From Seminavis robusta (Eukaryota; Bacillariophyta; Bacillariophyceae; Naviculales; Naviculaceae), in the NCBI GenBank assembly GCA_903772945.1, contig CAICTM010000461.1, positions 1 to 64,000 of the forward strand: a DNA stretch of 64,000 nt, read 5' to 3'. Both the position numbers and the translations under genes were made by a program. Under the pieces are notes generated by a model. The model ran no database searches. It was not told the DNA's origin and saw only the letters and a list, made by a program, of their open reading frames with translations. The number at the start of each line of letters is the position of its first letter. Position 1 is the first letter of the stretch. Shown piece after piece: positions 52,891 through 62,616 of this stretch.

Positions 52891-53871
52891 TTAAATATCA
52901 TACAGGGGTTCACCGTACTCCATCCTGTACTGGACGATGACCGCCACTGCCTCCAAGCAAGAGCAGAGTTTCGCCTTGGAGTCGGCATGGGATTTCCCAT
53001 GACGAAAACTCTCTGAGAGACAATGGAATGTCTTCAGCATGCCATTGTATCGCTCATGGCGGAGACGGGCTCTGCTCTTGAATTTTTGGACCTCCGGCAA
53101 ATCATATGCATTGTTGGGAGTGCTTACCAGATCAGGAAAGCCTCGATATCCTCCATCCGAAATGCACTTTTTTTTGATCCTCCGAAGCTTGTCGGCTAAC
53201 CCGCATTCAGAAAAGATCTTGATATCGTTGTAGGTTCCCGCTTCAAATGGTCCGTTCAACCAAACACATTTGCTCTCATACAAACAGAGCCCGACTTCAT
53301 AGTTGAAGCCAGCACAATTGTGCTTGTAAGAAAAGATTCGAGGATCGAGGTTTCGCGTATCGCTCCGACGTTCAGTTGTACGAAAATGCGTTCCATCAAC
53401 AGAAAGAGCCCAGATGTCGTTTCCAAAGTCGTCGTTTGGCCAGCGAATTTTGTACTTCTTCAACCCTTGTATTTTGCGGACGTAGTACCACGAGTTGTCG
53501 CGTACAAGTCTAACACCGACCTGAAAGCGGGATGCGCGAGGATTTTCGGGTTCATACAGCTTGAGAAAGTAGAGTGCTTGGAAGTAGTCCCTCAGAATTC
53601 GTTTTCCAGAATCAAGGCGGTCTTCTTTGTTTGGTGCTTTCTGCAGATCTTCCCAGAGATGTGCCAAGACAAAGGAGTTAGCACCGAAATGAGAAACAAG
53701 ACGGTCTTGCTTGGTTTCTTCGGAGAGGTTCTTTCGATTGAGCTGCTTTTCTGTATATCCCAGAAATCCCAGACCCTTGGCAAGCATCTCCGAGGGGGTG
53801 TAGATCTCTAATTCACCATCAAAGCTGTCATCAGAGCTGACAGCGCTGTCTTCATCGTCGCTGTTGGCCAT
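52891..53871 (-). CDS. PIF/Harbinger-type DDE transposase
   Basis: Intact 326-residue protein related to the nuclease superfamily that includes the plant-type transposon protein and DDE_Tnp_4 groups. Motifs in order: LSVDGTHFRT with D159, SYKHNCAGFNYEVGL, NGPFEAGTYNDIKIF with D216, SDGGYRGFPDL with D239 and RARLRHERYNGMLKTF with E273. D159, D216 and E273 fit the catalytic DDE triad. The N terminus is acidic (MANSDDEDSAVSSDDSFDGE). No separate DNA-binding domain is evident, as in other Harbingers where a partner protein supplies it. The gene is convergent with the 590-residue gene, 93 bp between stops. All catalytic positions are present, so activity is possible. Confidence 0.85.
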   Translation of the reverse strand: MANSDDEDSAVSSDDSFDGELEIYTPSEMLAKGLGFLGYTEKQLNRKNLSEETKQDRLVSHFGANSFVLAHLWEDLQKAPNKEDRLDSGKRILRDYFQALYFLKLYEPENPRASRFQVGVRLVRDNSWYYVRKIQGLKKYKIRWPNDDFGNDIWALSVDGTHFRTTERRSDTRNLDPRIFSYKHNCAGFNYEVGLCLYESKCVWLNGPFEAGTYNDIKIFSECGLADKLRRIKKKCISDGGYRGFPDLVSTPNNAYDLPEVQKFKSRARLRHERYNGMLKTFHCLSESFRHGKSHADSKAKLCSCLEAVAVIVQYRMEYGEPLYDI

Positions 53872-53926
53872 TGTCGTCGATTGTATTATGTATTATTGTT
53901 GTCGTCGATTGTATTATGTATTATTG
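53871..53926. repeat. Perfect 28-bp tandem duplication at the transposase start
   Basis: Units 53,871-53,898 and 53,899-53,926 (starting TTGTCGTCGATTGTATTATG) are identical, with the start of a third unit (TTGTCGA) after them. The array touches the transposase ATG, so it lies in its promoter or 5' UTR. Confidence 0.9.
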
Positions 53927-53989
53927 TTGTCGACATCGTTGTTGACAGGACAGTTACCCCAACCTGAAGCTTGTGCCCCGCTAAAAAGA

Positions 53990-54129
53990 GCTCCTAATCA
54001 TACCTGAAAAAAGCTCCTATTAGAAGAGCTCCTAAAAATGAGCTCCTATTCTGGTAGACTGGGTTTAAAAAAGCTCCTAACCCGAAAAGCTCCTACGAAT
54101 CAGCTCCAATCACGAATCTGCTCCAAAAC
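53990..54129 (+). repeat. Right subterminal array of GCTCCTAA-like motifs
   Basis: About six GCTCCTAA/GCTCCTA units and two GCTCCAA variants with spacers of about 8-15 bases. They run in the same plus-strand direction as the left array, so the arrays are direct, not inverted, while the TIRs are inverted. Confidence 0.85.
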
Positions 54130-54201
54130 GAGAACCAGTCGTGATTGGACCAGAACCAGCTGTGGGCGAGATTTAGTCGTATCTGAATTATTTAAATCTT
54201 C

Positions 54202-54216
54202 AAACGCCGGATCGTC
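54202..54216 (-). repeat. Right terminal inverted repeat
   Basis: AAACGCCGGATCGTC, exact reverse complement of 49,584-49,598, followed by the CAG target duplication at 54,217-54,219. Confidence 0.9.
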
Positions 54217-54722
54217 CAGATGGGTTCTGCCCAAAGATACCGATGGTTCCAAGCATTGCTCATTTCAGTTTGTGGGCATCCGCACCTCCACGCGTGCGAG
54301 TCGCGTCTACCTGTTGGTTTTGGAGGGAGAGTTAATCCCGTCACATTTTGGCCGTTGTTCATCTCTCGAACCAAGCTCAAAGCCGTTGCTACGGGGCAGC
54401 GGCATGTTCTGTTTCGACAGCAGGCAAAGAACACAAAGCATAAACTAGACTATCGGTAGAGTATCATACCAAAGTGTGTCGATTAGCTAGTTGGATAGCT
54501 GCAAAGTTGCGTTGCAGGAGGAGCCGACATCTTCCCACCCTTGCACCATCATTGCTTCAAAGCCCCGTTTCGGTTTGAATTTGAATCCATCATCTCGAAG
54601 CATTTGCCTTTCTCGACAAAACCTCTAAAGAGTTTGAAATCAAGACTTCGGATCAGACCACAGTTCTCTCATTTCTCTGCTGCTTCCCACATTCACAATT
54701 CTGTAACTCGAAATCTTCCATC

Positions 54723-55716
54723 ATGAACTCCCTTCATCATCTGGTTGTTGCCCTCATCCTGCCGGCCCTGATTCTGGCAGATCATATCTCTGTTCCTGAT
54801 CATGATCTGCATCATCTGAAATGCGACATGGAATGCCACAACAATGGAGTTTGCCGTTTCTTCGCACACGAACAACATGATCTTCAAAAGAGAATGCAAT
54901 CCGGTCACCTGGTTCAAGAATGCATTTGTCCAATGGGCTATCGAGGCATGAGTTGCGACGTCGACGTGCAAACGGAACTTCGCTGCATGGCAAATCAAGA
55001 CGCCAAGGAATGCGACTGTGCTGCTGCTGACAAGATCTCTGCCTTTGCTGGACAGCAATGCCGTAAACCCTTTACGGAATACTGTGCCAGTTTGTCCAAC
55101 TCGGTTGGTGGCCACATCTCCTTTTGTACCAATGGAGGAAAGTGTCGAGGTGACCTGATTGCTGCCGCCGTTGCTCCTGGGAATACTGCCAACAACTATG
55201 TCTTTCAGTAAGTACTGTCTTCTAGGTGTGTGTTTTTATTTTATTTTTCGCTGCTGGCTAACTATCATTTCTCTTTTGGTTCCATTATGCTTCATTCGAT
55301 ACAGACACACGGGTTGCGTCTGTCCCCCCGAATTCATTGGTGAGCACTGTGAGCTGCTCAACGTCAAGGGGATTTATCATCCGGAACTTCATCAACAATA
55401 TCATCCAATCCACAATCCTGATTCCTACAGTAAGAACTCTTCCCACAACAACAACTCTGGCAGCAAGGTGGACAAGGGTAGCATTGCCGTTTTGCTCGTC
55501 TGTGTGGGAGCCTTGACCATCTTGGGAGTCATTTTGGCTCGCAAGCTGCGATTCCGCCCCTTTGCGCTACGACGACGAAACCCCGGAGTCCCACCCGTCT
55601 CTGTGGTCGCCCTCAATGGATACAAGGATGGTCCAACTTCTTCTCAGAATCTCAAGTCCTATCGCGACGAGGGATATGACTCGGCGGATGATGGCAAATT
55701 GCCAGAATTGGCATGA
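54723..55716 (+). CDS. EGF-like type I membrane protein
   Basis: Two exons, 54,723-55,207 and 55,305-55,716 (donor GTAAGT, acceptor ATACAG, phase 2), giving about 298 residues. A signal peptide is likely at 1-19 (MNSLHHLVVALILPALILA). The first EGF-like module has CDMECHNNGVC and CICPMGYRGMSC. A second cysteine-rich module has FCTNGGKC and GCVCPPEFIGEHC; the intron splits it. A Ser/Asn-rich stalk follows, then one membrane segment (IAVLLVCVGALTILGVILA, ~215-235), and a basic cytoplasmic tail. Expected at the plasma membrane or secretory pathway, with a role in adhesion or recognition; the partner is unknown. Confidence 0.85.
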
Positions 55717-55943
55717 GACGACAACAACTCACTTCCAGTGCTCCCAAGCAAGTCGTTTCCACTGAAGCTTCCTTCCGTATGTCGAACTCAGTCGACTGTA
55801 TTTCCTACTTGGCAGACAATATTATCCAACATCCTTCCATCTCCCTAAAAATGACTGGGTCAATTCAAACTACTAATAATGTTATGGAATTCATTTGATT
55901 ACATTCCGACCCATTCCTCCATGCTCCTACACCGGCAGTAGTA

Positions 55944-57011
55944 TTACAAAAAGTACTCGGGTGTCTTTCTTCCAATATGCGGTTCTCCTCGTCGTGGTGC
56001 CGGATCAAATTGCAAAAACGTCTTTTGTAAATTTTCATCCACTTCCATGATTGCGGCTTGGTTGCCACATCGGTAGCAATAGTTGGGAGCCGAGAAAATG
56101 GTCACGACACTCTTTTCATGACTCCAATTGTATCCATCCATGACGAGCTGATGTGCTCTGCTGACCAATCCCAATCCATTGCGTTCATTGAATTGCTGTG
56201 AAATATCGACACCAAAGGTGAATCCAGCACCACGAGGACTAATACCCCATCCATTTCGATCGTCGGGATCACTCCACAAGAGATCACACATGGGTCCTTC
56301 GTGCGGTACTTCTTGGACGCGATCCAATTGTCGGACGTGATCGAGGGTATCAATGCTGGGACTGAGTCCTCCATGCAGGCAAAAGATGGAGTGTTCTACC
56401 AACGCCGTGAGTGGGAAATAATCGAATAAGTCGGTAAACATTTTCCAGACATTGGCACTCCCGTATTTGCGGACACATTCATCGTAGAATCCGTAGACTT
56501 GCGTAATTTGGCGACTCTCATGGTTGCCCCGCAAGACAAAGACCCGATCGGGATATCGGACTTTGAGACAGACCAACATGGTGACGGTTTCCACACTATA
56601 GTAGCCTCGATCGACGTAGTCTCCCATAAAGAGATAATTGGTGTCTGGAGCAGATCCTCCAATGCGAAAGAGTTCCATGAGATCATGCCACTGACCATGA
56701 ATGTCACCACAGACGGTGACGGGTGCAGGGACTGGTTGGACATTGGACTCGTTCAGCAGTGTTTCACGGGCCAAATCACACAGACTCTTCACTTCGGTTT
56801 CCGCCAACGGAATGCCATTGCTCAGTTTCATCAACCACGCCTCCAAATCATGATAGGTCTTTTCCGATGGCATCCCATTGCCTGCGGTAGCAATGGAAGG
56901 AGGAATCACACCACCGCCCATTTGGGGAGAGGCTCCACCAGAAGAGTCATCTGACGACGAACCAATACTGGACACTGAAGTAGACGTCGCGTCCACTGAG
57001 TCTTCCATCAT
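55944..57011 (-). CDS. PP2A-type serine/threonine protein phosphatase catalytic subunit
   Basis: Protein of 355 residues from the start at 57,011 ([15 protein letters not shown]); an upstream in-frame Met at 57,086 adds 25 doubtful residues. Metal-binding and catalytic signatures of PPP phosphatases are all present: [37 protein letters not shown] and the later [11 protein letters not shown]. The C terminus is TPEYFL, equivalent to the methylated TPDYFL tail of PP2A, with D replaced by E. The N-terminal ~60 residues are Ser/Gly-rich and longer than in typical PP2A (about 309 residues), possibly regulatory. It probably works with scaffold and B-type regulatory subunits; PP4 or PP6 is less likely because of the tail. 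Confidence 0.92.
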   Translation of the reverse strand: MMEDSVDATSTSVSSIGSSSDDSSGGASPQMGGGVIPPSIATAGNGMPSEKTYHDLEAWLMKLSNGIPLAETEVKSLCDLARETLLNESNVQPVPAPVTVCGDIHGQWHDLMELFRIGGSAPDTNYLFMGDYVDRGYYSVETVTMLVCLKVRYPDRVFVLRGNHESRQITQVYGFYDECVRKYGSANVWKMFTDLFDYFPLTALVEHSIFCLHGGLSPSIDTLDHVRQLDRVQEVPHEGPMCDLLWSDPDDRNGWGISPRGAGFTFGVDISQQFNERNGLGLVSRAHQLVMDGYNWSHEKSVVTIFSAPNYCYRCGNQAAIMEVDENLQKTFLQFDPAPRRGEPHIGRKTPEYFL

Positions 57012-57450
57012 CTTGATTGCTGCTGCTGCTGCTACACAAACCAAAGCCTTCAGATCAGATGTATGAATGAATGATAAAGCACACAAAGCGATCGGATGAA
57101 AATGGGTGTGGTGCTTCCTGTGGTGTAAAAAGAGCAGCCAGGGGTGAGTCCCGAAACGAATGAAACCAATGACAGGTTTTCACTACGTACCGTACGGTAC
57201 CACGTACACTACCAGCTACAGTAGCACACGCTCATGCAGGTGCTGTGGATAGCCTCAAGGGGAGCTGAGCAGACGGGCCAGCGGGAATAACGAGTGGGTA
57301 CTGACCTTTCTTGGAGGCATTGCAACTGCAGAGCTAGATAGAAACTTGGTGGTCTCCTTTGGAAGCCTGGGCTAAACGTGAATTCCAATTCTAATAAGCT
57401 TTCTCTCAGGAGTTCTATACTAATTTGATATCCTGCACTACGCTCAAGTT

Positions 57451-59334
57451 CTAAGTGCTAGCTGCTTTTTGCTTTGCTTGTTCCAGCAACGCTTGGTATT
57501 CCTCCAAAACGTACAACAAGAATTTATCACCATCTGGCACGGCCCACGGTTCTGCCGACAATGAGAGCTTGACATCACCAGCATAACTCGAAACTACCAC
57601 GCCTATGGGAACTCCAGGAGGCAAGGGCACAAATCCGTGCACGGATTGTACCAGCCGACCCTTGACGTGGATAGGCTTGGGGGGTCCACGAACATTGCTG
57701 ACGACGGCGACCGCATTCGCATTTGCCTTGGAAAACAAGTATTGAGTCAAGAAATTGGGCAGCAGAGTTCCCGATAGTGAGGATGTCACACGGACGAGCA
57801 AATAGGAAAGCAAGGGCGTCGGTGTCTGTTTCAAAGTATGTAGCGTCCCGTGTACTTTGTCCAGCCGATCCACGCAATCCACAGTCTTCTCTCCCGGTAC
57901 TCTGGCCACCATGGCTCCAATGCGGTTGCCCAGAGACTGCCCAGGGAGCAAAATTCCACCGTATAAATGCACTGGCATGACAATGTTCATGCTCGCCATT
58001 TGACTCAATCGGCGTCGCCGGCGACGTGCATTGGTTTCGACCGCCACATCATTCAGGACACCCACCCGTAATCGGTGTTCCTGGAGTTGTCGCGCAATGG
58101 CGGCACTGACACAACTGACAAAGACATCGTTGACCGTAGCCTTTTTGCCGCAGAGTGTCTGTGCCACCCATTTCACCTGTTCCACCGGTGCTGCCATGCT
58201 GTAGGAGATGGTTCGTTTGGGTGGGTCGACTCCGCCCGTTTCTTGCAACGCCCATTTGTGCAATTGTCTCATCGGATTCGATTCGACCAGTGTCCACAGG
58301 TACAACTGTCCCTGGTAGAGCATCGCTTGCAGCACACCCATCCAAAACGAGATAAACTTTTGGAGTTTGCTGGCTAGTCGCTCCAGCAGGGATTTGTCGC
58401 CACTTTTCCGAAATCGTTTCTTGAGCTCTCGTTTGATTAATTCTCGAAACTCTTCCGCTTCGTCGCACAGATCGAGAACGGCACTAAACAAGGAGACACC
58501 GTCTCCCAGCGCATGATGTCCTCGAAAAAAGACAATCGATTCGACCAAGTCATCATCGTAATCGTCATCGCGCAAAACATTGGCATTGGTGGAACCACTG
58601 ACTCCTAACGGTCCCGATGCTGCAATTTGAACGTCCCAAGTTTTGTCGTGTACATTCAATGGTTGGGTCTGCAATGCTTCGATGCGACCTTGGATATCTT
58701 TTCGATACGCATACGGAAAGAATGTTTCCTTCACATGATCATCTTGTTTCTCGGGTTCAAAATGGTTGGGATTATCCTCTGATACCGTATAATGAAATCT
58801 GGGATGTCGTTCTTTCATTCCTCGTTCTTTCCAAAGCTCTTGGAAATCTTTAGTGGTAAATCCTGGCTTTTCGCCTACCAAAGTCATGAAAAAGGATGAT
58901 ACACTGGGATTGTTCTCCGTCTGAGACACCAAAGAAAAGTGACCAACAGAAGTCATCTATATAGTTATGCCAAAAATAGTCAATTCAGAAAGCAAACAGA
59001 GTGAGAAGGCCATGTAGAGACTCAGCCAATAAAGTGCCAACTGATGTCCAATATACACAGAAGATATTCCATGCTACCCAAAGTCAGCTAGATCTGTTGG
59101 ACTCACCCGCTTTTGAAGCTTGGCTCTTGCTTCCTTGCGCCTTTTCTCGTGGTAGGTTCTTGCTGCATCTTTCTCACAGGAAGTATTTGAATTGAAACTA
59201 CTTATACTGGTGGTAGGACTGGCTGAAGTTGCCGCAAATCCAGCAGTGGCAGCAGCAAACAGGAGTCCACTGCTGGAGGCTTGTTTTGCAGCTGTGATGC
59301 TTCGGGCTGCTGAAGCGGTCCAGAACGACGCCAT
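57451..59334 (-). CDS. WS/DGAT-like wax ester synthase/diacylglycerol acyltransferase
   Basis: Exon 1 is 59,107-59,334 and exon 2 is 57,451-58,956; donor GTGAGT, acceptor ATATAG, phase 0, about 577 residues. Exon 2 starts with its own ATG, so an unspliced start there is possible. The catalytic motif HHALGDG (H147, H148, D152 of exon 2) is the HHxxxDG of acyltransferases. The C terminus has VSNVRGPP and IGVVVSSYAGDVKLSLSAE, typical of the DUF1298-type end. Expected reaction: acyl-CoA with an alcohol or diacylglycerol to make wax ester or triacylglycerol. The first exon is Ala/Ser-rich (MASFWTASAARSITAAKQ) and could be a targeting peptide. Confidence 0.85.
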
Positions 59335-60074
59335 TTTGAGCAAGATAGTTGAGTTGCGCAGCTCTGCCGCTAGCTCAGAGTAGAATTACTTCCCTTTGAA
59401 AACCAAACACTTCCTCTCCATGGAGTAAGGTACACCGGTAGTGTGGGGGTGCTGTCGCTGATGTACCTTGTTGTGGTGTTGTCGTTGTGGTTGTCGTCGT
59501 CAAGACGGAAGATCCGCGGGTTGAAAAGATATACCCTTAACCCTACCGTTCATTAAGTGATCGAAAGCCGGCGGGGCGGGGGAAAGAAAGAACGAAATCC
59601 CTCGTTTCTCTAACAAAAACGTTCTCTTGCACTGCTGTGCTGGGGTGGGGCTGCCTTTGTTGCACCAGGAAGTCCAGCACTTGTTCTCCTTGGTGACTGC
59701 TCAGTACTCAGTGTGGGGCTTACTGCTGGATTTCTGTTCTTTGAATCTGCCTTCTTTGTTGTGGGAGACCGAAGGCTTGCTGCCGAATTTCTTTTCTTTG
59801 TGTCTGCTCTCTTTATTGTGGGAGAGTTGTCCCTGGTTACTCTGAAGATGTGGCAAACGTGAACTTCTATAGCAAGCTTGCTGAATTCATTGGGTTGCTT
59901 TTATTCACGGTGGGTGAACGCAAGTGTTCCAAACAATGGCAACATTTGGGCTTCACCCTTCAGCCCAATTTCAAACCAAAGCATGAATGGCTTTGAGTAA
60001 AGTAGTTTGGAAGATAGCAGCAACATTCATAGTCTCTTGTAGCAATAGCCAGCAGCAAGTGCTGTGACGGGCTG
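59335..60074. other. Intergenic region, no supported gene
   Basis: Contains the presumed promoter of the acyltransferase gene and a T/G-rich stretch (59,630-59,880) with an imperfect internal repeat (TTGTGGGAGACCGAAGGCTT, TTGTGGGAGAGTTG). The short frames seen there have no recognisable features. Confidence 0.5.
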
Positions 60075-60477
60075 GACCTCTGTGGAAACTCGAGTCGTGC
60101 AACCGATCGTCTCCTAAATCCTTTTGATCGTCTCCTATTTAATGGATTTCGTCTCCTAAAAATAGGAGACGAAACGGATCGTCTCTTAAATCTTTCGTCT
60201 CCTCTTAAATCGTCTCCTATTTTCAACGGATCGTCTCCTATTCTCAACGGATCGTCTCCTAAGTGCACCATGTAAACTGTATGGTATCCTCTCCTAAATC
60301 TTTCGGATCGTCTTCTATTTCGAAACGATCGTCTCCTAAATGGAACGTCTCCTAATGAATCGTCTCCTAAATATAGGAGACAAAAGCTATCGTCTCTTAA
60401 ATCATTTCGATCGTCTCCTAAGCCTTGGTGTATCGTCTCTTAAGTAATTTGCCACGTTTGACGTTTCCACAGAGGTC
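60075..60477. mobile_element. Small non-coding TIR element packed with CGTCTCCTAA repeats
   Basis: Termini GACCTCTGTGGAAAC at 60,075-60,089 and its exact reverse complement at 60,463-60,477; adding the CTG/CAG borders extends the inverted match to 18 bp. The interior (about 60,105-60,450) has about 16 motifs of the form CGTCTCCTAA or CGTCTCTTAA, many as GATCGTCTCCTAA, plus palindromic forms (CTCCTAAATATAGGAG). Border trinucleotides are CTG left and CAG right, so a perfect 3-bp duplication is not seen. There is no gene. The CTCCTAA core is shared with the subterminal arrays of the transposon at 49.6-54.2 kb. Confidence 0.8.
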
Positions 60478-60740
60478 CAGTGGACTGTACTAGCTAGCTA
60501 GTAGTAGCCTACCAGCTACTAGCTAGCTAGCTAGATAACGGTTGTTGCTTTAGTGAGAACTCCTCGCGTGCGCCAAAGATACAGCCTTAACCCTAAATCA
60601 ATGACGCTGACGAGAGGATGACGATACGCAAGTGCGTCGGACTTTGTGGTGGAGATCAACCAGCAGCAACCGCCAATGGCCAACACCACTTTGCTTGAGA
60701 ACGGCAGCACGAATCGTCTAGCAAACACTACTAGGACACC

Positions 60741-61079
60741 ATGGGCAAGGATACCCCTATCAACACATGGGAAGAGTACCATGGACTCGTCTCCAAGCAG
60801 AAGGAACTGTTGGCGTACTTGAAGAGCCAGCAGGCAGGACGAGGACAAGCCAAGATGATTGAGAGGATGAACACCCGTGCGACCACTCACAACACTTGGC
60901 GTCAAATGTCGGGAGTTAAACTTGTCGCTCACGAGATGAACCACCCTGGAAACAAGCCCTTTGTCATTGGATTCATGTCCATTGCTCTTCTTGGAACCTG
61001 GGCCTACCGCAAGGGATTGAACTCCGAAGAAGCCCAAAAGGATTCCAAATACTGGCAACGATTCCACGCCTCCCACTAA
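60741..61079 (+). CDS. Small protein with one membrane segment (112 residues)
   Basis: Complete single-exon frame starting ACCATGGGCAAGG, a strong initiation context. The N-terminal ~70 residues are charged and helical (KQKELLAYLKSQQAGRGQ). A membrane segment at ~75-91 (FVIGFMSIALLGTWAYR) follows NHPGNKP, and the tail is short and polar. Size and layout are like accessory subunits of mitochondrial respiratory complexes, but I do not recognise a specific one; that suggestion is inference. Confidence 0.75.
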   Translation: MGKDTPINTWEEYHGLVSKQKELLAYLKSQQAGRGQAKMIERMNTRATTHNTWRQMSGVKLVAHEMNHPGNKPFVIGFMSIALLGTWAYRKGLNSEEAQKDSKYWQRFHASH

Positions 61080-62616
61080 ATTCGTTCATTATTATCGGTA
61101 TCGCGAGGTCGTCACTGCTAGTATGGAACGTACACCACAGTTGATCTTTTTGATGCAGAAAAATAAAATGGATGGATTTTTCAGTGGTGGTATCATGGCT
61201 CAAAAACATCTCTAGCGCTGGGTCCAACTGTGTTGCCTTCCATTATCTAGAGTAATTTATAGTAGTTTCCTTTTCCTCAACCTGAAGATGGTAGATCTAT
61301 CAGATTCTTATAGTTTCGTGTTACCTCAATTAGAAAGATGCGAAAATCCATCTCGAGTTAGACCTGATGGGGCCTCACTCAAATGGGCCGTCTTGCGGCG
61401 GGTGCATCCCAAGGACTTAGTTTGGGATCACCTTTAGGCGGATTATCTGATTGCGGGGGCGGGGATACTAGCGCTTGGGTTGGTTCATTCCTCTACACGG
61501 GCAAATTGGGTGCTTGTTTTGCTGGTTGGTCGCCAATAGCAGGCCGGGGAAGTTGTCTCGAGGTAGCTCCAGGTGCCTGATTGAATCGAATCATTACCAT
61601 AGCCTTCCTTGATCAGCTATATGAGATTACTCAGCACTAGTCCAATGTAGAGTATATCATGAGACGTACAAAGATCTTTCTCCAGCTGGCATTTCCTGCC
61701 TGATAATTGCATCTCCCCACCCGCTGTTACGCAGACCACAATGTCTGCGAAGTTTCAATAGTACAAGTGAGTCTGGAGCCTACTGCTGTCCTAGCTACTT
61801 GTGGCTGGAATCTCAATGCGGCGAAGCAAAGCCCATTGCATCTCCGCTTTGAAATAGGTTGCAGCTTTGAAGACTTTGGGAAAAGTTCATCATTCTGAAA
61901 CCATTTGTGGTCAACTGATCCTTTGCTTCGACATCAACGCACTATGCTCGTAAACAGCTATACGAGCCAGGCAACAAAGTCTATCTCCTAACCAATACCC
62001 CCCATTTCCTCCTCGGTGTTGGCTTCGTGGCGATGGCACACCAACACAAAAAGAGTACAAGGTACCACGCTGGTTTCTACGGCGTGGTGCTCTCGAGAAA
62101 ATAACGCAGGATCAAACCATCACAGCAGTGTTGTCGATGCAAAAGCTGATGGAACGGGAGCAGACAGTCCATGTCATTGATTTCGACCTGCGGTGTTTGC
62201 TGAGGTGCCAGGCATTGTCAGTGACACAGAATGCTGCTCTCAGAGGTTGGCTGGCTAAGGAGACCGTGGTGCGCCAAAGCTGAAGCACCAGACACCTAAT
62301 TTGTCCGCTTCTACGATCGATAGCCAATCATCTCGAGTGTGTCTTTCCACCGGAAACCATCCTGATGGCAGTCTGCAGCAACTGAAGTCCGTGGTGGCAG
62401 CGACTCAAAGCGTGCGATTGAATCATTGTCCGAACATTCTCTTGATGAAAAAAGTCTTTAGCTTTGCAAAACACAGAATCGAATCCACCCTAGGCACTGC
62501 TATCCTTCCAAATATTCCCGGTTCTAAGAGTAGATTTTATGCAAAGGTATGCTTTTGTTCTTTGTTTGTTTTGCGTGGTTCCATTCTGTTCGTTTCCCCT
62601 TCATTTCCGTTTCGCT
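61080..62616. other. Intergenic region, no supported gene
   Basis: Short overlapping frames only. Fragments such as that around 62,280-62,540 contain codon-like stretches in one frame but no recognisable domain. It could hold decayed mobile-element sequence; I cannot support a call. Confidence 0.4.

Larger units (their letters stand above)
49584..54216. mobile_element. Apparently complete PIF/Harbinger-like DNA transposon (4633 bp)
   Basis: Perfect 15-bp terminal inverted repeats (GACGATCCGGCGTTT at 49,584-49,598 and its reverse complement at 54,202-54,216) are flanked by a 3-bp direct repeat CAG at 49,581-49,583 and 54,217-54,219. PIF/Harbinger elements make 3-bp duplications, often TWA or CWG, so CAG fits. 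Inside are a DDE transposase (minus), a spliced 590-residue gene (plus) and a 271-residue gene (minus), all open, and one array of GCTCCTAA-like motifs near each end. Usual Harbingers have two genes, transposase plus a Myb/SANT-like protein; three genes are unusual. The intact genes and matching ends suggest recent mobility. Confidence 0.88.
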
